Shown one piece after another: positions 33,915 to 40,828 of a stretch of DNA of 40,828 nucleotides (the first letter of the stretch is position 1; the number at the start of each line of letters is the position of its first letter). The position numbers were made by a program, and so were the translations under genes. The notes below the pieces were generated by a model that worked only from the letters and a program-made list of their open reading frames with translations, was not told the origin of the DNA and ran no database searches. The stretch is taken from contig JAGWZH010000018.1 of the NCBI GenBank assembly GCA_018971945.1, positions 1-40,828 on the forward strand. Reading direction: 5' to 3'. The stretch comes from Alphaproteobacteria bacterium. GTDB lineage: Bacteria > Pseudomonadota > Alphaproteobacteria > Caulobacterales > Aquidulcibacteraceae.

Positions 33915-35125
33915 CTCGCATCCAAAAACCCCAAGGCGGCGGGATCAAGGCCCATGGCCAAAGCCTTCGCCTCGGCCGCTACATACAATGAACCAGCGAC
34001 AAGGATCGGCTGACCGCCAGCGCGCAAGGCGCTCCAAGCCTCCCCAACGCCAGCATAAGCACGGATCGCCGCCGCCGGAGCGGCTCGGCGCGCGAGGGTT
34101 TCGATCTCCTCGGCAGGTCGGCCGCTGAAGCGGCTCCTGACGCAGGCGATCGTGGAAAAATGCGGGGCCAGCGCGTCCAGAATTTCGGCGGCGTTTTTCT
34201 GTGGCGAGACCCCGATCATAAGACCGCCCCCGCCCCCCGCCGCTTTTTGGAAACCCTCGAGAGCATGGCGCGCCGCCTCAGGGGTGTGGCCAATATCAAT
34301 GATTGTGAGGGGGGCGCGGTCCACGGTTTCCAACCGGCCAGGCAGGCGTGTTCCAGCGATAGCGGCGCAGGCCTCCGGGCGTTCCCCAATCAAGCGACGG
34401 GTCAGCGCCCATGCGAGGCTCGCGTCGATCCTCAGAAACGCCGCCTCAAGACCCATGAAGGGCGCCTGCTCCGACGCTGTGGGGGCGACCAGGGTCTTGT
34501 CAGTCAGGGCGGCGAAGGCGGCGAGATCGGCCCAGACCGGCGTCGCAGAGGGGCCGACCACCACCTCCGCCCCGGACGCGAAGCCGTCGAGCTTATCCTG
34601 GCCGATGGCGGTGAGCGTGTCGCCCAGCAAGTCGGTGTGCTCAAGATCCAACGAGGTCAGCGCCCCTCTTCGGGCGCGGACGAGGCGCGTGGGATCAAAG
34701 CGTCCGCCAATGCCCGCCTCCCAAACGATCCAGGCGCATTCAGCCCTCTGAAAGGCCAGAGCGGCCATCAGAAAGAGGTGTTCAAACGCCCCCATGGACT
34801 GGTCAGGCACGCCAGCGCCCGCCCTCGCCTCGGCGACCTCGCCGCTCAAGGCGTTCATCCTCTCATCGGCGATTGACGCGCCGTCGATCGCGATGCGCTC
34901 CCCTATCCGCAACAGATGCGGCGAGGTGAAAAGACCGGTTCGACCTCCTGTCGCCAAGGCGGCGGCGGTCATCGCGGCGGTTGTGCCCTTGCCGTTTGAC
35001 CCAACAATGAGAACAGAGCGCGGCGCCAGCGCCGCCAAATCCACACCCAAGGCGTCCGCCGTCGCGCGCACCCGAGCAAAGCAGGGCCCTTTGCCGAACT
35101 TCGAAGCCGGAAGGCCGCTCAGCAT
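33911..35125 (-). CDS. FolC/Mur-type amide ligase
   Basis: The 404-residue protein belongs to the Mur ligase superfamily in its FolC-like branch. It has a P-loop GSNGKGTT (42-49), LFTSPHLLRIGERI, WEAGIGGRFDPTR, LTSLDLEHTDLLG, then LPGRLETV and DIGHTPEAA in the C-terminal domain. Such ligases form amide bonds using ATP and an acyl phosphate. FolC (folylpolyglutamate/dihydrofolate synthase) is the default name, but the coupling to a cyanophycin-synthetase-like ATP-grasp gene suggests another product. ATG 35125 overlaps the ATP-grasp stop by seven bases (ATGCTGA); an upstream ATG at 35155 is also open. A second, housekeeping folC elsewhere would support a separate role. Confidence 0.85.
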   Translation of the reverse strand: MLSGLPASKFGKGPCFARVRATADALGVDLAALAPRSVLIVGSNGKGTTAAMTAAALATGGRTGLFTSPHLLRIGERIAIDGASIADERMNALSGEVAEARAGAGVPDQSMGAFEHLFLMAALAFQRAECAWIVWEAGIGGRFDPTRLVRARRGALTSLDLEHTDLLGDTLTAIGQDKLDGFASGAEVVVGPSATPVWADLAAFAALTDKTLVAPTASEQAPFMGLEAAFLRIDASLAWALTRRLIGERPEACAAIAGTRLPGRLETVDRAPLTIIDIGHTPEAARHALEGFQKAAGGGGGLMIGVSPQKNAAEILDALAPHFSTIACVRSRFSGRPAEEIETLARRAAPAAAIRAYAGVGEAWSALRAGGQPILVAGSLYVAAEAKALAMGLDPAALGFLDAR

Positions 35126-36063
35126 CCCAGGCCCGCCTTGAGATTGGCGGTCCATATCCGATCAATCAGGTCCAGCCGCGCGTGGGCCTCAAGGGTCTGG
35201 AGCGCCGGGCTCGCATTGGCTTCAATCACCATGAGCGCGCTCGCATCCCCGCAAGCGGAGATATCGAAGACGTCCACCCCCGCAAAAGAGAGACCAAGCG
35301 CACGGGCGGCTTGCACCCCGAGCCTCGCCAAAGCCTCAGGCGGGGGCGTCAGCACTTCTTTGGCGTCGCCGCCTGCGCTGCGGTTTTGCGGGCCGAACAC
35401 CATAAGGCGGACGCCTTGGGGCGGCGCTTCTCGCGCGCTCCAAATCCGTCCGGCCTCATCAACAGCCTCCGCCAAAGACGGCGGTGCAAGAGCAGCGGTG
35501 GTCGGGCCGATTCGCCTCCGGGCCGCCGCCACAAGTTCGGCCAGGACCGCGCGGCCATCGCCCGTCACAGTGAGCGGGGTCTTCTCATAACTGCAAAGAG
35601 CCACGCCCTGCAGAACGATGACCCGATGCTCGACCCCGCGGATCAAGGGCTGCACAAGAATGGCGTCGTGCCGCGCCCCCACCCGACTTAGATAATCAGC
35701 AAAGCCGGCTGCGTCCGCGATCGGTTCGGCGAAATCGCCCTTCGACCCCGAAACAGGTTTGCAGAAGACAGGATAGACAAACTCCAGGGCGGCCTCGAGC
35801 GCATCCGCGGGCTCCCGCCCAGGCTTTCGGAAGACGGCGTGGCGGTCGTTGGCGAAAAAAAGCCGCCCTGGCACGTGAGGGACGCCCGAAGCCCCGAACG
35901 CCTCCGCTGCGAACCCCTTGTCACGGGCAAGGCTCATCGCGGCGGCGGAATTCAAGAAATACGGGCTGGCCGACCCTGTGCCGAAAATGCGCTCACCACC
36001 CGGCGATTCCGCGACCGCAAACAGGTAGCCGTCTTCGTCCAAACACCGAAAACTGAGCCCCAA
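35119..36063 (-). CDS. ATP-grasp ligase, cyanophycin-synthetase-like
   Basis: The reading has an ATP-grasp core resembling that of cyanophycin synthetase: FVYPVFCKPVSGSKGDFAEP (ATP-binding lysine and glycine loop), ILVQPLIRGVEHRVIVLQG, LTVTGDGRAVLAELVAAARR, and GVDVFDIS with MVIEANASPALQT holding the metal-binding Glu and Asn. It should ligate an amino or carboxylic acid with ATP. The start is uncertain. Similar-looking codons extend back to the tRNA-His end at 36129, but no ATG, GTG or TTG lies between there and TTG 36063. The true start could be a rare ATT/ATC codon or this TTG. It is the first gene of a tightly packed minus-strand run. Confidence 0.75.
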   Translation of the reverse strand: MGLSFRCLDEDGYLFAVAESPGGERIFGTGSASPYFLNSAAAMSLARDKGFAAEAFGASGVPHVPGRLFFANDRHAVFRKPGREPADALEAALEFVYPVFCKPVSGSKGDFAEPIADAAGFADYLSRVGARHDAILVQPLIRGVEHRVIVLQGVALCSYEKTPLTVTGDGRAVLAELVAAARRRIGPTTAALAPPSLAEAVDEAGRIWSAREAPPQGVRLMVFGPQNRSAGGDAKEVLTPPPEALARLGVQAARALGLSFAGVDVFDISACGDASALMVIEANASPALQTLEAHARLDLIDRIWTANLKAGLGC

Positions 36064-36128
36064 GGCGTCCGCGGCCCGCGCGGCGAACCGCGCATGGGCG
36101 TTGATCGGGCGCCAAGATAGAGAAGAAA

Positions 36129-36205
36129 TGGTACCGCCTCCAGGGCTCGAACCAGGGACCTCTGGATCCACAATCCAGCGCTCTAACCAACTGAGCTAAG
36201 GCGGC
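36129..36205 (-). tRNA. tRNA-His (GTG anticodon)
   Basis: The 77-base cloverleaf reads from GCCGCCTTAGCTCAG to an encoded CCA. The anticodon stem CTGGA/TCCAG encloses loop TTGTGGA with anticodon GTG, and the T arm has GGTTCGAGCC. The acceptor stem pairs GCCGCCT with AGGCGGT, with a terminal G-U pair. The base before G1 is C, so no G-1 is encoded, and the discriminator is A73. Both traits match the deviant tRNA-His reported for many alphaproteobacteria. Confidence 0.95.
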
Positions 36206-36650
36206 GCTCTTGAACAGCTTCCCCAGGCTACAGAAACCGGCTGCAGGAGGCAAGGGCGGAAGCCGGACTGTCAACGCAACATCAGAGTGTCCCCTCTGAC
36301 GGCAACATGAGAAAGCCCCTTGTTCCGCCAATGTGAGGATGTCCCCTTTTGCAGGGTCGCGGTTGAAGGAACCGTTATCCATGCCCTTCCTCGCCGCTGG
36401 CGCGATCTTAGCGGCGGATGCGCTTGGCTGCGATGCTGAAATCGGTCATGGACGCAACGCGCCGATCCATCGGGCGTCTTTCGATGGCGCCAAGCCTGCC
36501 CATGATTGGCTGAGGAGCGCGCGCGTCGCGACGCTGCGCAGCCGCGACAAGATCATGGACGACCTGTCTCGTCGCTGAAGGCCCCAAAGACCGCGCAAGG
36601 AAACCGATCTGACCGTTCCAGCGCCGCCGACATGGCCGCCGCGGTCGCGT
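36206..36650. other. Gap holding an IS21-type terminus
   Basis: No intact gene lies in these 445 bases. The tRNA-His promoter must lie at the left side. A terminus with IS21-like repeats occupies 36269-36346. Beyond it a plus-strand frame (about 36381-36578; MPFLAAGAILAADALGCD and onward) has no recognisable domain and may be island debris or chance. Confidence 0.5.
36269..36346 (+). mobile_element. IS21-family terminal repeats (element remnant)
   Basis: Starting TGTCAACGCAAC at 36269, three imperfect direct copies follow: GCAACATCAGAGTGTCCCC (36276-36294), GCAACATGAGAAAGCCCC (36302-36319) and CCAATGTGAGGATGTCCCC (36328-36346). A TGT end with multiple terminal repeats is typical of the IS21 family. 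No istA or istB follows, so only the terminus survives. Its sequence differs from the IS21-type end near 13536, so the two come from different elements. Confidence 0.65.
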
Positions 36651-37436
36651 TTAGGCGGCCGCCGCCAAAGCCCGCAGGCGTTCAAGGCGTTCGTCGCTCG
36701 CAGGATGGGTGGACAGGAGGGCGGCCAGCTGGCCGTCGCCGCCGCCCGTCGCCTCAATCATCCGCTCCCAGAATGTCACTGCAGCGGAAGGAGCGTATGC
36801 GGCCCCAGCCATGAAGTCGACGCCCAAGGCGTCAGCTTCAAACTCGTGCTGACGGGAATATGGCAGGATCACGCCATAGATCGCTCCCATGCCCAGGGCG
36901 CCCGCGATGGCGGAGGCGTTCTGACCATACTCTTCGGACAGAGCCAAAGCCGCGAGCTGTACTCCAAGTTGAACGGCAAGCTCCTGCGACATGCGCTCCG
37001 CAGCGTGGCGGGCCTGAACATGACCCACCTCATGACCCATGACAGCAGCCAGCTCATCATCGGACTGGGCCAAATCCATCAGGCCCTTGAAAAACCCCAC
37101 CTTGCCGCCTGGCAGAACAAAGGCGTTCACCTCAGGGCTGTCGAAGACCTTGAACTCCCACGCAAGATCAGTGCGGCCAGAGGCCTGGGCCACACGCGTT
37201 CCAATGCGTTCGAGCCGGGCGACGGCGTCCGCGTCGCGGCTTAAAGGGGTTTGCGCCTGCAGGTCCACCCAGGCCTGGGCGCCAAGCGCCGCCAATTGGG
37301 CGTCAGACACCAGCAGAAACTGCCGACGGCCAGTGGCGGGGTTTTCAGAACAAGCCGCCATTGCGACGCCAGCGGTCAAGCCTGCGAGCAAGGTGCGGCG
37401 GGATAAGCGACGAAGCGACACATCCGGCGACGACAT
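36651..37436 (-). CDS. M48-family zinc metalloprotease lipoprotein (copy 1)
   Basis: The 261-residue protein has a twin-arginine-like n-region (RRTLLAGL) and a lipobox ending at Cys29 (VAMAAC), followed by the ENPATGRRQF segment common to this group. The metalloprotease domain contains MGHEVGHVQARH (HExxH, 135-139) and a later HEFEADALGVDFM supplying the glutamate ligand. Relatives such as BepA/YfgC-like and LoiP-like proteases work in the periplasm on outer membrane protein quality control. The second M48 gene lies about 180 bases upstream on the same strand, and the two share the same architecture. All catalytic residues are present. Confidence 0.88.
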   Translation of the reverse strand: MSSPDVSLRRLSRRTLLAGLTAGVAMAACSENPATGRRQFLLVSDAQLAALGAQAWVDLQAQTPLSRDADAVARLERIGTRVAQASGRTDLAWEFKVFDSPEVNAFVLPGGKVGFFKGLMDLAQSDDELAAVMGHEVGHVQARHAAERMSQELAVQLGVQLAALALSEEYGQNASAIAGALGMGAIYGVILPYSRQHEFEADALGVDFMAGAAYAPSAAVTFWERMIEATGGGDGQLAALLSTHPASDERLERLRALAAAA

Positions 37437-37618
37437 TCAAGCAGCACCCTCACGCCTTGATCCACGCTGCAGGTAGGAAACGCTGGCGGAAGAACAAGAC
37501 GCTGGTCTGCGCACGCGACTGGCCTCGCTCGAAAGGCGTCCGCCTATTTGACAAGACCCCAGCAGGCACGGCCCCGGGCAGGACGCGCCTCGGCGACATC
37601 GTCCCCTCGGTTGGCGAT

Positions 37619-38488
37619 TTAGACCAAGGCGTAGCCGCGGGTATTGATATAATTACGCAGGTCTTGCACCCGCTGGCTTGGATCGGGGTGGGTCGACAAT
37701 AAGGACGGCGGACGCGGGCCATCATTAAGTTCATTCATGCGCCGCCAGAAACTGATGGTCTCCCGCACATCGTAGCCCGCCCGGTACATGTAATCGACGC
37801 CCAGTCGATCCGCCTCGGCCTCCTGCAAGCGCGAGAAGGGCAACAGCAATCCCACTGTGGCCCCGAGGCCAAGGGCGCCAAGCGCGATGCTACGGGTCTG
37901 CGGATCCATGTCTCGGCTGCCGAGCTGGGCGCCGATCATCAGTCCTTGGGCCGCCATCGCCTGGCTGAACCGCTCCGCAGCGTGACGGCCTGTCACGTGG
38001 CCAACCTCATGGCCGACAACAGTGGCGATGTGGTCGTCCCGCTCTGCAATCTCCATCAAACCGCGATAAAAGCCCACTTTGCCGCCCGGCAGGACGAAGG
38101 CGTTCAACTCATCGCTGTCGAAAACGACGAACTCCCAAGGGTCAGCGGGGCGGTTGGCGGCCAGCGCGATCTGCTGACCGACATTGGCGAGACGCGCCTG
38201 CGCCCGCGGGTTGCGCCATGCCGGGGTCGTCTGGCGAAGCTCCTCCCAGGATTGCAGCGCCATCGCGGCCATCATTTGTTCAGAAGCGAGGCCCGTGAAC
38301 TGGGAACGGCCAGTTTCAGGGTTGGTGGCGCAGGAAGAAGCCAAGACCACGAGGCTGCCCGTCGCCAGCGCGCGGATCAACGCGCGCCGATCAAGTTTAT
38401 CGATATTGACGAGCGCGCCTTGCGGAAGCTGGCCTAACACCGCGTCCCCATCAGCGCTTTCAGGTCTCATCGCATGATGTTCGCACAT
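37619..38488 (-). CDS. M48-family zinc metalloprotease lipoprotein (copy 2)
   Basis: The 289-residue protein is a paralogue of the downstream M48 gene: SCATNPETGRSQF after a lipobox Cys (about 53), FVLPGGKVGFYRGLMEIAER, VVGHEVGHVTGRHA (HExxH, 160-164) and a LQEAEADRLGVDYM glutamate motif. ATG 38488 has AAGGAG at good spacing, but it leaves about 30 residues before the twin-arginine-like signal (KLDRRALIRA), which is unusually long. A later start is possible. It likely resides in the periplasm, lipid-anchored, degrading misfolded envelope proteins. Tandem duplication is the simplest origin of the pair. Confidence 0.87.
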   Translation of the reverse strand: MCEHHAMRPESADGDAVLGQLPQGALVNIDKLDRRALIRALATGSLVVLASSCATNPETGRSQFTGLASEQMMAAMALQSWEELRQTTPAWRNPRAQARLANVGQQIALAANRPADPWEFVVFDSDELNAFVLPGGKVGFYRGLMEIAERDDHIATVVGHEVGHVTGRHAAERFSQAMAAQGLMIGAQLGSRDMDPQTRSIALGALGLGATVGLLLPFSRLQEAEADRLGVDYMYRAGYDVRETISFWRRMNELNDGPRPPSLLSTHPDPSQRVQDLRNYINTRGYALV

Positions 38489-38718
38489 AAGTGGCGCTCC
38501 TTCGGTCCGGGCCAACCGCTCCTGATAGCGGTCAAGCTTATCAGCCAAAGGAAGCCACCGCCAAGTCCAGCGGCCGGTCCTGCGGCAATGCGGCCGACTT
38601 GCTCACGCGCAAGGAAACGACCCCACCCCTGAAGGCAGAGTGAACGGCGCGTTTTTTCCCCGTTCAGCCGCCTCGCGGCACACGCACAGGCTCCGCCAAT
38701 GCTTGTAGGAGTTTCGTC

Positions 38719-39645
38719 ATGGCGACCGCCGCCGACCGCAACGCCGTCTCCTTCGGAACGAAGGTCTGTCGCCTTGGCCTCGCGGCCTTCGCTCTGTCGC
38801 TCCTGCTGACGAACCCCGTTAGCGCCCAGAATTTTGGCCCCGGCCCGGCCCTCGAGTTGTTTGAGGGCCCCCGTTACACTGGTCGGAGCGTGGTCTTTAC
38901 CGCCGATGACCACAATCTCATGAATCAACGCTTCAACGACGCGGCCATGAGCGCACGCCTGATCGGAGGGGACGCTTGGGAGGTGTGCGTTGACGCGGAG
39001 TATCGCGGCGGCTGCGTTCGGCTTGACCGGGACGAACCCGATTTGGGCCGCATCGGCATAAGCCGCGCGATCAGCTCGGTGCGCCTTGCAGGATGGCGCG
39101 ACGCTCCCGGGTGGGAAGCTCCGCCATTCGGCCGCCATCCCAGCCTCATCTTGTTCAGCCACACTCATCTTCATGGACAGCGGTTTGAACTGACCGCCCC
39201 CACGCCCAATTTCAGCCCGCTGGGATTCAATGATCAGGCCCAATCCCTGGTCGCCCGAGGGCGGTGGCTTGTGTGCGTGGACGCAAACTATGCTGGCTGG
39301 TGTGAAGAGGTTGAAGACGAGGTCTGGGACTTGAACGCGCTGGGCCTCTCGCGGCGGATCAGCTCGGCGCGTCCCTTAGAGGTCGGGTGGCGGCCAAGCC
39401 CCCGGCCGCCCTATGGCGGGGGTCTGGGACAAAGCCTGCGCGGCCGGTCGAGCGCGTTCTATCCCGCCCCCTTGTTTGATGGACGCCCAGCCCCTGCTTG
39501 CCTGAGCGGTCCTGTAACCAACGCCTGCGCCCAGCGCGCCGCAGACGCTTTCTGTCGCAGCGAAGGCTATGGGGGCGCGCGCTATTTCATAACGGATGGG
39601 CGTGGGCGCAACGCAGCTCTTCTGGATGTGCTCTGCGTCCAATAG
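38719..39645 (+). CDS. Exported beta/gamma-crystallin family protein
   Basis: The 308-residue protein has a signal peptide (cleavage near NPVSA/QN, residue 36) and two Greek-key beta/gamma-crystallin-like domains. The first is LELFEGPRYTGRSVVF to ISSVRL (about 44-122); the second is LILFSHTHLHGQRFEL to ISSARPL (about 141-214). Each holds the Cys-containing EVCVDAEYRGGC or LVCVDANYAGWC repeat. A Pro/Gly linker leads to a Cys-rich tail (CLSGPVTNACAQRAADAFC) that may form disulphides. Microbial crystallins often bind calcium, but the canonical N/D-N/D-x-x-S/T-S site is not evident here. TAGGAG precedes ATG 38719. The function is unknown. Confidence 0.8.
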   Translation: MATAADRNAVSFGTKVCRLGLAAFALSLLLTNPVSAQNFGPGPALELFEGPRYTGRSVVFTADDHNLMNQRFNDAAMSARLIGGDAWEVCVDAEYRGGCVRLDRDEPDLGRIGISRAISSVRLAGWRDAPGWEAPPFGRHPSLILFSHTHLHGQRFELTAPTPNFSPLGFNDQAQSLVARGRWLVCVDANYAGWCEEVEDEVWDLNALGLSRRISSARPLEVGWRPSPRPPYGGGLGQSLRGRSSAFYPAPLFDGRPAPACLSGPVTNACAQRAADAFCRSEGYGGARYFITDGRGRNAALLDVLCVQ

Positions 39646-39818
39646 GGCGTCACGCCTGCAAGATCCTCCTGCTTGGCCGGCCCGAAGATCCTTTGACTGA
39701 TCTGGCGCACCGGTCCGGCCGAGCGCTCGGGCGGTCCGATCTGGCGGTGGTGCGATCTGGTGGACAGGAGCGCGGCAGGGGGCTATACACGCGCCCGCGC
39801 AGTCTGAGGGTTAAGAAC

Positions 39819-39894
<76 letters not shown>

Positions 39895-40215
39895 TGACCT
39901 CCTACAAAGTCTTCCGCTGTCATTGAAATATCATGGATTTTCAACGGCGTGACGTCCAGCGCCGTCCGGCTCCTCTCGTTCACAGCCGCGGCATTTAACA
40001 GCACATTGACGGTATCGTCGCAGGCGCGGAGGACGCCTTGCCGTCACATCTCACTGAAGTCCTTGTGCGCCAAGCGAAGGCGCGATTGGTTGTGCAACTT
40101 GAGGTCCGGACATTTGCCCTTGGCTTGGGGCGTGAAGCCCATGCTGGGCATGCCTCAGCACTTCTGCCCATCCTGGTATTCCATGGAGTCGCGAGACAAC
40201 CCTGGAGGACAGCAA
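39895..40215. other. Gene-free stretch downstream of tRNA-Phe
   Basis: No gene is supported in these 321 bases. Short frames here include a spurious one antisense to the tRNA. The right end is probably the left flank of the IS256-type remnant; its terminal inverted repeat could not be recognised. Confidence 0.4.
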
Positions 40216-40585
40216 ATGGACAGAGACGACGCTTGAGGCGGTTTTGGAACAGCTGATCGAGCACGGCCCTGACGGGATCGCCTCGGTTTTCGCCCGGGCC
40301 TTCGAGCTTGCGATGCAGATCGAGCGCGAGCGATTTCTCGGCGCCGGGTTCTACGAGCGCACGCCCGACCGCCGGGGCTATGCCAACGGCTACCAGCCCA
40401 AGCGGATCGACACCCCCGCAGGCACAGTGTCCGCGCAGACGCCGAAGACGGCCGGGCATGACGGCGAACCCTTCGATATCAGCAGTCGCTGGAGCGCGGG
40501 CGCCGTTCTGTGCGCGCGGTCATGCTGGCGGTGGCGGAAATGGACATCAAGGGCGTTTCCACCCGCCAGGCCGAGGCCGTGACAG
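40216..40585 (+). pseudogene. Broken IS256-family transposase (N-terminal part)
   Basis: From EQLIEHGPDGIASVFARAFE through IERERFLGAGFYERTPDRRG and DTPAGTVSAQTPKTAGHDGE, the reading matches the N-terminus of IS256-type (Mutator-like) transposases. The frame then shifts near 40480, and the next frame gives LERGRRSVRAVMLAVAEMD and KGVSTRQAEAV. The initial ATG at 40216 is also one frame off. Similarity stops abruptly at about 40585, where antisense parB-like sequence begins. The catalytic DDE region is missing. Confidence 0.8.
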
Positions 40586-40766
40586 TGAGGTTTTGGAGAA
40601 GACCCAGCGACTTACTCGACGCCGCCAGCGCGTCGAGATCAACCTTGCGATCGGTGCGGCGGATGCTGCGCTCGGAAATCGCGAGTTTGTTGAGGGGAAT
40701 GAGAACGAAGCCCGCCTGTGGGGCTTTGGCCTCAGCGGTTTCGATCGGGGTGGGCTGGGCGGTCAT
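40582..40766 (-). pseudogene. Truncated ParB-like partition protein (N-terminus)
   Basis: The ATG at 40766 has AGGAG at ideal spacing. The reading VLIPLNKLAISERSIRRTDR, LDALAASSKSLGLLQNLTV matches the ParB N-terminal domain of plasmid-type ParB/RepB proteins. After about 61 codons it runs into the antisense of the IS256-type remnant, which truncates it. The long ORF beyond this point is antisense transposase. This indicates a plasmid or integrative element formerly present. Confidence 0.7.
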
Positions 40767-40828
40767 GGAAAGCTCCTGTGAGCGTCCCGACGGCGAGATG
40801 CGCGCCGGGGTCGCCACCTGCGGCGACC

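Noticed and set aside
36130-36171. Upstream extension of the ATP-grasp frame to a GTG inside tRNA-His
   Set aside because: The added codons (MDPEVPGSSPGGG type) are simply translated tRNA sequence.
40589-40781. Continuation of the IS256 plus-strand frame to 40781
   Set aside because: Past about 40585 it is antisense to the ParB-like N-terminus and no longer resembles a transposase.

Overview
The window is high-GC chromosomal DNA from an alphaproteobacterium, probably Caulobacterales, Parvularculales or a relative. The basis is a DUF2336 protein, an HspQ, an arginine succinyltransferase operon, an alphaproteobacterial-type tRNA-His (no encoded G-1, A73) and the codon usage. Most genes look intact and densely packed, with many ATGA or GTGA stop/start overlaps. 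Two stretches are littered with broken mobile elements.

Left part (1-12.5 kb): a Ppx/GppA phosphatase cut by the window edge; hspQ; a minus-strand arginine catabolic operon (M20 hydrolase - astA - astD - astB); an OmpA-type porin-like protein with a 30-proline linker and a clear terminator; an acyl-CoA-dehydrogenase-fold enzyme; a crotonase; a VapBC toxin-antitoxin pair with its own operator; and an acyl-CoA dehydrogenase whose start codon overlaps the vapC stop.

Accessory island (about 12.6-18 kb): remnants of three insertion sequences (an rve-type transposase with two frameshifts, an IS21-type element and the tail of an IS66 transposase); an MDR-family oxidoreductase gene interrupted by an in-frame TAG; a Tat/lipoprotein-like flavin amine oxidase; an unassigned membrane-anchored protein; and a GNAT acetyltransferase. 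The last two are visibly richer in A/T than the flanks.

Middle part (18-30.7 kb): an RND efflux pump (adaptor plus permease), a gene-poor gap with a strong terminator, a class II aldolase, NAD kinase, an Hpt-domain protein, a NUDIX hydrolase, a degenerate EAL protein overlapping antisense with a DUF2336 gene, a class III CoA-transferase, a lytic transglycosylase and a His-rich cupin lipoprotein.

Right part (30.8-40.8 kb): a minus-strand run starting directly behind tRNA-His. It comprises a cyanophycin-synthetase-like ATP-grasp ligase, a FolC/Mur-type ligase, a SLOG-fold protein, a glycine-oxidase-like flavoenzyme and an acyl-CoA dehydrogenase. Adjacent genes overlap or lie within a few dozen bases, so this is the best candidate for an undescribed pathway in the window. 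Beyond the tRNA lie an IS21-type terminus, two tandem M48 metalloprotease lipoproteins, an exported beta/gamma-crystallin protein and tRNA-Phe. A chimeric scar of an IS256 transposase fused to a plasmid-type ParB N-terminus closes the window.

All functional calls come from reading motifs and family resemblance by eye; no database search was possible.
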